A stretch of 64,000 nt of DNA from Echinochloa phyllopogon. Lineage: Eukaryota > Streptophyta > Magnoliopsida > Poales > Poaceae. The notes beneath the pieces were generated by a model. It saw only the letters and a list, made by a program, of their open reading frames with translations. It ran no database searches and was not told the DNA's origin. The stretch lies in NCBI GenBank assembly GCA_033239725.1, contig BTCW01000015.1, forward strand, positions 8,253,501 to 8,317,500. Reading direction: 5' to 3'. Each line of letters begins with the position of its first letter. Within the stretch, counting starts at the first letter, position 1. The translations under genes were made by a program, and so were the position numbers. Shown piece by piece: positions 23,109-33,228 of this stretch.

Positions 23109-23745
23109 TTAGTTTGAGGGTCTAACTCTTGATGTGGGGCCCACCTATAGGTCTAGTCACGCTACTTTGCACAAAGTTGCGGCTTATCATACCGAGTATC
23201 TCCAACAAATTTCAGTCAATTTTGCTAAAATTTTATAGTGCGAACGCGATGTTTTAATTTTAGGATCCGACTCTTGACATGGGGACCACCTGTAGGTCTA
23301 ATCACGCTACTTTGCACAAAGTTGCTGCTTATTATACCGAGTATCTCCAACAAATTTCAGTCAACTTTGCTAAAATTTTATAGTGCGAACGCGAGGTTTT
23401 AATTTTAGGGTCCGACTCTTGACGTGGGGCCCACCTGTAGGTCTAATCACGCTACTTTGCACAAAGTTGCTGCTTATCATACCGAGTATCTCCAACAAAT
23501 TTCAGTCAATTTTGCTAAAATTTTATAGTATGAACGCGATGTTTTAATTTTAGGGTCCGACTCTTGACGTGGGGCCCACCTGTAGGTCTAATCACGCTAC
23601 TTTGCACAAAGTTGCTGCTTATCATACCGAGTCATCTCCAATAAATTTCAGTCAATTTTGCTAAAATTTTATAGTATGAATGTGAGGTTTTAATTCTAAG
23701 GTCCGACTCATAACGTGGGACCCACTTATAGATCTGGCCATAAAG
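23109..23745. repeat. tandem array of four 145-bp repeats
   Basis: The unit contains GTCCGACTCTTGACGTGGGG, CACGCTACTTTGCACAAAGT and CTAAAATTTTATAGT. The phrase CACGCTACTTTGC starts at 23158, 23303, 23448 and 23593, i.e. exactly every 145 bp, and a fifth partial unit trails off at about 23745. Copies differ by a few bases. Both sides carry CCGCCCCACCCCGCCCCA (about 23041 and 23821), so the array may be the inside of one larger, undefined element. Confidence 0.92.
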
Positions 23746-23938
23746 TATAAGTAAACTCCATTGAGGATACGACCCATTTTAACTCATTCCAACCCGCACC
23801 AACCCACATTTAGAGTAGACCCGCCCCACCCCGCCCCACTCATTGATACAACCCATTTTGACCCATCCAAATACAACCCATATCAAAACTCAACCCATAA
23901 AACCCACCGAGACCCAACCGATTAGCAGGCCTAGAGCG

Positions 23939-24599
23939 TAGGGATGGCAATGGGTCGGGTCGGGTGCGGGTGGAGCAAAACCCAACCCATTACGAGACCC
24001 GTCACATTTAGCCACGCCCACCCATTATGAGACCCATGGGTGAATTTCAGCACCCGCACCCGCACCCGGTGGCGGGTGCCCATTGGGTTCTCTACATGAC
24101 AAATAAAAATAACATATACCGACACATAACCAAGTAAAATAAGTTCAAGATATTCACATCATATTAATTAGAGTTGCAAACTTGCCGTTCCACAAAACGA
24201 ACACACACATTACATTTTCATAGATCAACAACACAACCACACAAGTAGCAATCATCAATCAACAGAAGTACAAAACCATATTCAAGTCGTAGGTTCTATC
24301 CATTCATCCATGCTTCAGCCTGTCATCCAGTCTCCAGCCACCCATCCATAGCAAATTAGAGAGCCGGGCTGATTTCATGATGCATATGGTTATGGACCTC
24401 TTAAGAAAACTAAAAAACTCTTGTTATTTTGGGGCCCATGGGTCACCCACGGGTGAAATTCTACACCCGCACCCGCACCCACTTCAGTACGGATCGGATC
24501 AGGTGTAGACCCACGGGTGAGATTTTACACCCACACCCACACCCAATGGGTGCGAAACCCGCGGGCATCCGCACCCGTGGGTCCGGCTGCCATCCCCTA
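23939..24599. mobile_element. non-autonomous hAT element (661 bp)
   Basis: Ends TAGGGATGGCA at 23939 and, inverted, TAGGGGATGGCA at 24599. It is flanked by the perfect 8-bp duplication CTAGAGCG (23931-23938, 24600-24607), the hAT signature. Subterminal regions are rich in CACCCGCACCC / GGGTGCGGGTG repeats. No transposase. A decayed relative lies at about 36260-36480. Confidence 0.9.
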
Positions 24600-24764
24600 C
24601 TAGAGCGTGCTCATCGCTTCTTAAGATGTGACATGATGAGCGTTCTTTACTATGTTGGGTCGATCGTGCTTCTGAAACTAATGTGAGGCGGGCTTCTAAC
24701 AAGATGCCCTGTTGGGGAAATGGGTTGACCTGGTGTGTCCAAGGTACTACAGATCACCTATGAG

Positions 24765-25213
24765 CAGTGGCGGAGCTCACGGTCAATCCAGGGGTGCTAC
24801 AGTAATAAACAACCATATTAGGATTCAGGATCGATCGGAGGAGCGCGAGGCAGAGAATAAAAGGAGGGCAGAAAGCAGCGCAAGTAGCAGCGGGCGTCTA
24901 CGTTGCTGTTGCAGCCGCCTCGAATGTCAGCCAACGTACCACGAGCCTAGCACTCCATGTCCACAGGACCAACTGAGGGCGTGCGATGCCACGATAGGCC
25001 ACTGGCCGAGCCTCTGAGGTTGTTAGTAAGTCATTCAGTGTCAAACTGATTTAATTGCGTCAAGATAGGGGGTTCATGCCTTATGTGCTGACTGCTTGTC
25101 GGCTAAGGAGTTGGATGGGACTCCACTGCACCACTACAGCATGTGTCTTTAGAAATTGTTGCGTGGCAAGGGGGGCCGACGCCCTCTATGGCCCCAACAG
25201 GGCTCCACCGGTG
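24765..25213. mobile_element. non-autonomous hAT element (449 bp)
   Basis: Left end CAGTGGCGGAGCTC; the right end, inverted, reads CACCGGTGGAGCCC (diverged). It is flanked by the perfect 8-bp direct repeat CCTATGAG (24757-24764, 25214-25221). The Tekay/Del retrotransposon inserted two bases beyond this duplication. The short inverted repeat has mismatches, so the call leans on the target duplication. Confidence 0.72.
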
Positions 25214-25228
25214 CCTATGAGAGGCGAC

Positions 25229-28177
25229 TGTCACACCCGGTTTTAAAGGCAAAACCAGGTGCATCTCATATGTGCGCCAGGATCAGTTTACACACATATG
25301 GTAGACGTCATAAGTGATTATCCATAACCATGCATAACGAAAGAGTATTATAGTGCAATTATTACAATACCAGAGTTGACACGAATGTCATAGCGGAAGA
25401 CTTAAATAGTCATAGCGGAAGACTTAAATAAACGTTTAACTAACGAAGCAAAAGTGACTCCAACTCCACAGGCATTGACTGGGGGAGACTCGCCTAGAAC
25501 TCCTCAAAATCAGTGGTGAAATCCTCAAAATTCTCCCAATCTGAGCAGCATTCCGGTGTAGTTGATGCAATAAAAGAAAGAAAGAAAAGCAACAAGTATG
25601 AGCACATACGTACTCAGCAAATGTAATATGACATACAAGGCTGAGGCAAAAAGGTTGGCTGACCAAACTGCAGTAAGCACTTTTAGTTGGTCAAGTTTTA
25701 TTAAGCAACTATTTACTAGCAAATGAAAAGTATATACCACCCACAAATTAATGAATGTCATTTTCCCAACGTATTCAAGTAACCATGATTTAGATCATGT
25801 TCAAGTATGATTATCATGTAAGGGTCCAGGCCGCTCTTAACCGTGAGCACGGCTGTTATAACAGTTTTACACTCTGCAGAGGTTGTACACTTTCACCATA
25901 AGCCGTGATTCCCATTGCCCGAAAGCATTGTACCCTTCCCACACCACGTGGACCGAATACTGGGTTTCACTATGAGACCTTTACAAAAGCACTCTAATAA
26001 ATGATAGCCCGCTAAGGTTTCCGGTTCAGAAGCAAAGCATAACCCTCCCTAATGAGGTCTGTCTCTTACCAAAGCCCATAGCTCAAAAGGACCGAGCTAT
26101 ACCCCGTCAACCGCCGCCCCCCATGCCCCTTTCGAGTAAAGCTACCATAAACCAGAGCACCTAATCAGTCAGTCAAAGCCAGAGCCATATGGCACTCATG
26201 GTTGTACTGTTTTCCTGGGTGGTTCTCCATGTTCCAATTAAAAAGATATGATCTTGTCCATTAATTGATTAAAAAGGTAGTAATGGAACATAGAGTGTGG
26301 GTTCAATTAACCAATCCCAGTTGAGCAAACTAAGCATCATCTACCATCAAAATTAATTAAGTAACCCAGTTTCAGGGACAGGGAAAATATAGTGGCTAGG
26401 CAAATCCTTAAATAGGAACCCATCAAATTAAGACACATGCATGGGTGGTGAAATTAATAATTATTAGGACATTTGCATGACATAATACACTTGCCTTCTT
26501 CCCAACTCGGTTGCTGCTCATATCCTTCTCCAACAGTTGGTTCTTCAGAGAAATCCTCGAACTGGTCGTTTCATAATCGCATCACACATTCACATGCAAG
26601 GAAACAATACAACAAATAAGAAACAGTACACCAAACAATTCCAACAAAAGAAAACAACAGCACAAAACTAATCTACACATTACAACGAACGCGTGAGCGC
26701 AAGAATCACTAAAATCGGAGTTAAAACGCAAAAGATATGGCTTTTCTAAGGTTCAGGGGCTTACTGGCAAAGTTTTAAAAGTTCCAGGGGCTAAAATAAA
26801 AGAAAAAGGACCTATTTGTAATTATTTTCGAATTAATTTGGACTGCGGATTAATTTTAGAAAAACTCAGGGTCTCTTTAGCAATATCGCCACTGTTGACT
26901 GGTACTCAGTCTGTTGACTTGGACTGGATCTAATCTGATCCGTCGGATCACGATCGGACGGTCCACGACAAACGGCCGAGGGGCTTGCCGGCGAGGATGA
27001 AGTCCGCGGCGGCGCTGCGCCGGAGTAAACCCGATCGGAGGCTACGGAGCTCGGTTTGCCACGGGACCAAGTCCCAGGGACTCGCCTGACCATGACGAGT
27101 ACACCTAAGGGGTTCTGGACGACGGGGAGCGCGCGACGACGACGGAACGCGACGGCGGCGCCATGGGCGACGGCGGAGCTCTCGGACGAAGGTGAACACG
27201 ACGCTACGGTGCACAACGCGCGACGAGACATGGACGGAGAGCAAGATGGGACCGAGGCGAACTCACCAGGAGTGAATTCGACGAAGACCGACCGGCGACG
27301 GCGACGAACGACGGTGAGCGGCGGCCGGCGGCGCTGAAGAACAACGGCGAGCCGAAATTAGCGCGGTGTGCGGCCAATTTCCGAGCCAAAACGCATAGAA
27401 TAGGTGCAAGAGATCAAGACGAACCTACTGGGAAGCTTAACGGCGAGAGAGCGGCGGCAACGGCGCGGATCGACGACGGCGGCGCTCGGAATGACGAAGG
27501 CGGCTCGGCGCTAGGGTTTTTGCGGGTCGACTCGATGGGAGGAAAAGATCAAGGCGGCCGGGTTAAATAGGTCGGAGACCAGGCCTCGGCGTGCGTGAAG
27601 CAGCAGGACTCGGCGGCGGAGACGGAATCGGAGCGGCGGCGATCGGGACTCGACCGGAGTCCGGGTTGGAGACGAAGCACCTGACGCGCGGGGCCCACCT
27701 GTCGGCGACCAGCAGAGAGAGAGACGGGAAGAGTAGGGACGGGCCGATGTTGGGCCGATAGTGGAGTTGTGGGCCGGGGAAAAGGATTTGGGCCGGAAAA
27801 AGAGAAAGGAGTGCGGGGAGGAAAAGCGAACAGGAGGAAAAGATCAGGGGTGAAAAGTGGACTTCACAAAGAGTTCAGGGGCCAAAACTGAACTCAGCCT
27901 ATTCTAACTTTTCTAAAACTCAAACAAAAGCAAATCAAATTCGAATTTAAACAGAATTTAAATTCCAACTTGATTTACTAGCAACCAAAAATATATGCAA
28001 CAGCATGAATGCAACAAAAACTTATTTTGACTAAAATAATTATTTAATGTGATATTTAAATTAATAAAAGGCTAGAAATTCCAATTAATTCCTAGAAAAT
28101 TTATTTAAGCCTTAATAAATCCTAGAAAAATTCAAGGGTTGCTATAATTTAATTGTGATGAATTTTAGGGTGTTACA
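25229..28177 (-). repeat. 3' LTR of element 2 (2949 bp)
   Basis: Starts TGTCACACCCGGTTTTAAAG and ends GGGTGTTACA on the plus strand; nearly identical to 33229-36189. It lacks the 12-bp GGCGGCGCATCG-like insertion present near 35018 in the other copy. ORFs at 26866-27389 are spurious and recur in both LTRs. Confidence 0.96.
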
Positions 28178-28191
28178 AACCTACCCCCCTT
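28178..28191 (-). other. polypurine tract of element 2
   Basis: Directly inside the 3' LTR the minus strand reads AAGGGGGGTAGGTT, the RNase-H-resistant primer for plus-strand DNA synthesis. It fixes the 3' LTR boundary and the orientation. Confidence 0.9.
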
Positions 28192-31184
28192 AAAGAGAAT
28201 CTCGTCCTCGAGATTCGAATGGATTAGAGAAAATCTGAGGGAACTCTGCCATCAACTCATCTTCTCTTTCCCAAGTTGCCTCACTTTCCGCATGGTGACT
28301 CCACTGAACTTTACACATCTTAATCACCTTGCTCCTAGTAACTCTCTCAGCAGTTTCCAAAATCTTAGCTGGGTATTCCTTGTAAGTCAAATCATCTTGC
28401 AGATCCAACTCATCCAAGGGTAATTCTTCCTCAGGAACTCGAAGACACTTTTTCAACTGAGAGATATGGAACACATCATGCACATCTGACAGTCTGGCTG
28501 GCAACTCCAATTGATAAGCAACCTCACCTTTTCTATCAACAATCTTGAAAGGTCCAATGAAACGAGGAGATAATTTTCCTTTCACCTTAAACCTTCTCAA
28601 GCCTCGAATAGGAGATACTTTCAGATACACATAATCACCTATTTCGAAAGTTAATTCTCGTCCCCTTGTGTCTGCATAGCTCTTCTGCCTGGATGCATAG
28701 GCTATAACTCTGCCTTCCTGCATGAGCACACACCCAAGACCTCTGCGAGAAGCATCACAATATATATCAAAGTTCTTGTGGATATCTGGCATAGCAAGCA
28801 CTGGTGCTGTAGTCAACTTCCTTCTCAACTCTTCAAAACTGGCCTGACACGCTTCTGACCAAACAAACTCCTTGCCCTTCTCTAATAGCGAAGTGAGAGG
28901 TTTCGCTATTTTAGAAAAGCCTTCAATGAATCTCCTGTAATATCCAGCCAATCCTAGAAAACTTCTGATCTCAGAGACTGTGGTAGGAGGTTTCCATTCC
29001 AACACATCCTTAACTTTACTTGGATCCACTGCAATACCTCCTTCAGTGACCACATGACCAAGGAAAGACACTTGATTCAACCAGAATTCACATTTACTAA
29101 ACTTGGCATACAACTGGTTCTCTCTAAGCGTCTGCAATACCAACCTCAAATGTTCTTCGTGCTCTTCTTCATTCTTCGAGTAAACCAGAATATCATCAAT
29201 AAACACCACCACAAATTTGTCCAAGTACTCCATGAACACTTTATTCATCAAGTACATAAAGTAGGTGGGTGCATTTGTCAATCCAAACGACATCACCGTA
29301 TACTCATACAATCCATACCTGGTGGTGAATGCTGTTTTAGGAATGTCGGAACGCCTGATCCTCAACTGATGGTAGCCAGATCTCAAGTCAATCTTGGAGA
29401 AAACCTTAGCTCCTTTCAGCTGATCAAATAAGTCTTCAATTCTGGGCAATGGATACTTATTCTTGATGGTTACCTCATTCAATGAACGATAATCCACACA
29501 CATCCTCAGAGTACCATCCTTTTTACCCACAAAAATTACAGGTGCTCCCCAAGGTGATGAACTAGGACGAATGTAACCTTTATCCAACAATTCCTTAAGT
29601 TGTTTCTTAAGTTCTTCTAGTTCATTAACAGCCATTCTATAGGGTCTTTTAGAAATAGGAGCAGTACCAGGTAAAAGCTCAATAATAAACTCAATATCTC
29701 GTTCGGGTGGCATACCTGGCAAATCATCTGGGAAGACATCCGGAAACTCACAAACAACTCTGATATCCTCCAAAGGAACACCACTGGCCTGATTCACTGA
29801 GTAAGTTGAAGCTGAGGGTTGTGTGGCTCCGAATTCAATCTTCTCTCCCTGAGGGCTAGTCAACAACACGGACCTCTTAGCACACTGAATCACCGCATCA
29901 AAAGCAGCTAACCATCCCATTCCAAGTATGACATCGATTCCCTCAGAGTTCAGGACTATCAAGTCAGCAGGAAAATCTACCCCAACTATTTTCAAATTAA
30001 CTCGGGGACAGATAAAGTTGGCTTTCATGTTTCCACCGGGTGAGCTAACTAGCATGAAATTTCTCATAGGAACCATAGATATATTATACTTAGCTACGTA
30101 CTGAGCAGTAATAAAAGAATGAGATGCTCCAGAGTCGAATAAAACCGATGCAGGGGCTGAGTTGACGAGGAACATACCAAGTACCACATCCTGGGACTCC
30201 TGTGCGGTCTCTACAGCAACATGGTTCACCTTGCCCCGCATTTGATTCTGCTGGCCCTTGTTGCTCTGGGGCGTCGGGTTCACATTCCTGTTCTGCTGCT
30301 GAGGGGTATTCTGCCTGGGTGCACTGCCACTCTGGTGCTGTGGGGTCTGAGCATTCTTCTTAGGACAGTTGTGGGCATAGTGGCTAGGATCTCCACAAAT
30401 GTAGCAGGTACGGGGAGTAGGAGCACTGCCTGGTGCAGGGGTCTTCACTGGAGTCTGAGTCGGGGTGGTCTGGCGGTTCTGCTGAAATGCTGGACACTGC
30501 GGTGGAGGTGCTGACCGCTGACCCTGACTCTGCACAAAGTTACTCCCTTGCCCACCAAAACGAACGGGCATGTTCTGCTGAGGTTGCTGGAAACGAGGGC
30601 GGGTGTTACTGCTTGACTGTCCTGAGGACATGAACTTCCTCTTCTGCTCTCCCAACTCACGACGCTTGCTCTCCAAGCCAATAGCCTTATCCAGCAGCTT
30701 CTGAAATGTTGGGAAGGTGTGAGACATGAGTTGATATTGGAGCGGTGGAATCAATCCTTCCAGAAATCACTCCTGCTTCTGCTCATCTTCCTTCACCTCG
30801 TCTGGGGCGTAACGGGACAACTGGATAAACTTATCCCGGTACTCACTGACGGTCATCCCACCTTGCTTGAGTGAGAGGAACTCCTTCTTCTTCAGCTTCA
30901 TGACACCAGCAGGAATATGGTGGCTCCTGAAGTTGGTTCTGAACTCCTGCCAGGTGATAGCATCAGGGGTGGCATGAGCAGCAAGATAAGCATCCCACCA
31001 ATCTGAAGCTGATCCTTCCAAGCATCCTGAGGCATACAGGACCTTCTCCCTGTCATTGCACTGAGCCATATCCAGCTTCTTCTCAACGGTCTTCAGCCAA
31101 TCATCAGCATCAAGTGGATCTGCTGAGTGGGAGTAGGTAGGAGGTTTGTGACTCATAAACTCCCGGTGCTTGTCCCTCTGCTGG

Positions 31185-31216
<32 letters not shown>

Positions 31217-31396
31217 CTGTGCTTGCATGGCTGCCAAGGTGTTAGCCATGCCCTGGAGAATCTGAGTCTGGTTGGCGAGGATCTGGTCCATTGCTGTAGG
31301 TGCTTGATTCGGCGGAGGATTTGGATTGGGGTTGGCACGTCCTTGACGATTTACCGGTGGTTGATCCACTCCACTTCCAGACCTGGTGTTTACCAT
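28190..31396 (-). pseudogene. gag-pol polyprotein, nonsense mutation in gag and in-frame RNase H/integrase deletion
   Basis: One frame of 1069 codons from MVNTRSGSGVDQ at 31396. Gag core (DWWDAYLAAH, ISLKQGG-type region) ends at a TGA at 30767-30769, where CGA (Arg) is expected. The frame continues 854 codons: CCHC knuckle (CYICGDPSHYAHNCPK), protease (LFDSGASHSFI), RT with FIDDILVYS, and the start of RNase H (YCDASRRGLGCVLMQ). At YASRQ it jumps directly to SYADTRGRELTFEIGDYVYL, the C-terminal integrase region, then the chromodomain (ILETAERVTRSKVIKMCKVQ, WEREDELMAEFP). The rest of RNase H, the zinc finger and the DDE core are missing. The chromodomain places it in the Tekay/Del chromovirus clade. 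Confidence 0.93.
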
Positions 31397-32214
31397 CTGG
31401 TGGTTAGAACATGAGATTCAGAGAGTGGTAAAAAGATAAAACTCAAATCATAAACAGATAAGAGTTAATGTAGATGAGTTTCCAACGTCGGCCAATCCAA
31501 ATTCTGAAACAGATTCTGTTCGTCCTAATTAAACAGTTGTAACTCTCATTCTGTTAATCCAAAAATCATGATCTTTTGTCAGAACGTATATTATCAAATT
31601 CTGAAACTAACCCAACTTGAATCACCTCCATCGGAGTTTTTTAGCTCGAGGTATAAAATAAACAAGACAGCGGTGTCAGGACCACGGGACAGATTCTGGT
31701 TACTCCAATAAAACCATTATATCTCTCTGCCAGAACCTCCAAAAATCACGAAAAATTCCCAGAACTAAGGTTATTAAGTCCTTAATCCAACCCAACTGGA
31801 TTTACGTCAAACGGAGTTCTGAAGCTCAAGAAACAATTCGGACAGTACCAGGATATCATGCAGCGGCGAGAACAGATTGTCGCATAGCATGATTTATATT
31901 GGGGGTACAATTATATGGATAAAGTGATAGTTAAGGGCTAAGATCAGAGACCAAGATAACCCAAAACTAACTCAATTTATTTATTTAATAATTACTCAAT
32001 TGTGGTCATCACTCCACAATTAAGTTCAATCATTACAAAGATCCAAATCACACACTTAGCACAAAAACAAACATCTCTACCACACTTTTACCAAACTAAA
32101 ACACATGTTACGCACGAGCCTCAATGATTCTAAACGTACTGAACTAACAAAAATAAAGGGTATCCTATCTTAATAGGTATGGGTGAAGCAACTAGACGAT
32201 CCACCAAGCACTGT
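31397..32214 (-). other. leader between extra ORF and gag of element 2
   Basis: About 820 bp with no coding signal. Two diverged phrases on the theme GACAGATTCTG...CCAAAAATCA (about 31500-31590 and 31680-31760) suggest an old internal duplication or RNA structure in the leader, where packaging and dimerisation signals are expected. Confidence 0.5.
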
Positions 32215-32991
32215 CTAGCGAGGCGGTGAACGACCCAACAATCCTTCTATATCCTCATCCAATGGCGGAAGTGCTTCTCCCTTGAGTTCAGCTATCAGCC
32301 TTTTGTTCTTCCTTCGTTCAGCAGCGAGTTCCTCACGCACTTCTTGTAGTTCTCTTGAGGTGTCATCGGCGTGCACGTCAAGCATCTGGGTGAACGCCGC
32401 CTGGACGTTGAGTGTAGAGTCTAAACCTGGTGGTTGTGGCACAACCCCAGTTAGAGTGCCTTGCTGCATTCGAGGAAGATATGCCCAAGCAGTGTGGCTT
32501 ACTTCAGCAGCCTCTTCGTGACAAAGCACAGAAAGTGCCCTCCTGGCTGCATCCTGGATTCCCGCTTCAAAAGTTGATCTGATGGCGATGGCATGATGTA
32601 CTGCAGCCTCTTTGGTTCCTCCAAACTCATAATCAGTCTCCCTGATGTATACAGCGACTTCCCAGTCCTCTGGGTGATCTGGATGTGTCCTCCTCCTTCC
32701 ACAATATTCTATCTCCACTGGGTAGTTCAGACGCTCGAAGAGCATTCGAAGCATCATAGGGAACCCACTGTTGCCTCCGTCGTGGTGATGAATAGTCACT
32801 ACCCACATGTCAGGCGGCGGAGAGGGTCCTTCACTTCCTTCAGATCCAGCTGGAGCATTCCCTCCTGAGTTGACTTCTTCGTCCATTACTTCCATCTCTT
32901 CAGGTTCCGGTTCCTCTTCTTTCACTGAATGCGACGAAAAAGAGGAAAGAGTGCTTGCCAATCTACGAGCACCTTGCCTTGTCAGCACCAT
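32215..32991 (-). CDS. extra sense ORF upstream of gag in the Tekay/Del element, function unknown
   Basis: 258 aa from the Met at 32991 (MVLTRQGARRLASTLSSF); a longer form from 33081 (288 aa) adds a hydrophobic stretch and is less likely. Visible parts: a basic start, an acidic linker (EEEPEPEEMEVMDEEV), a compact middle part (MWVVTIHHHDGGNSGF, WEVAVYIRETDYEFGG), and a charged C-terminal helix, probably a coiled coil (SRELQEVREELAAERRKNKR), ending in GLLGRSPPR. It is intact although gag-pol is broken. It lies in the same orientation as gag, between primer site and gag. Its start MVLTR resembles gag's MVNTR. I recognise no domain. It might be a gag-like assembly or RNA-binding helper, but that is only inference. 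Confidence 0.7.
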   Translation of the reverse strand: MVLTRQGARRLASTLSSFSSHSVKEEEPEPEEMEVMDEEVNSGGNAPAGSEGSEGPSPPPDMWVVTIHHHDGGNSGFPMMLRMLFERLNYPVEIEYCGRRRTHPDHPEDWEVAVYIRETDYEFGGTKEAAVHHAIAIRSTFEAGIQDAARRALSVLCHEEAAEVSHTAWAYLPRMQQGTLTGVVPQPPGLDSTLNVQAAFTQMLDVHADDTSRELQEVREELAAERRKNKRLIAELKGEALPPLDEDIEGLLGRSPPR

Positions 32992-33212
32992 CTGGTTTAA
33001 GCAAGAAAGGGGTGAGAACAGTTCTAAAGACATTAAAACCAGGTGAGATGGAGAAAAGAGAGAAAAGAAAAGCAAAATCAAGGAGGAGACAATTATCAGT
33101 GGCCTGGAATAATAGCAAATTAAACCAAGAATAGATAGACCAAGAGTAGTTAAGCAACTAATCCTTAGAGAAAGACCATTGCTATCTAGGCTTGCGTCCT
33201 ACAGTCAACATA

Positions 33213-33224
33213 GCTCTGATACCA
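33213..33224 (-). other. primer binding site (tRNA-iMet) of element 2
   Basis: The minus strand next to the 5' LTR reads GAGGTGGTATCAGAGC; TGGTATCAGAGC is the initiator-tRNA-Met complement. It lies 4 bp inside the LTR end. Confidence 0.9.
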
Positions 33225-33228
33225 CCTC

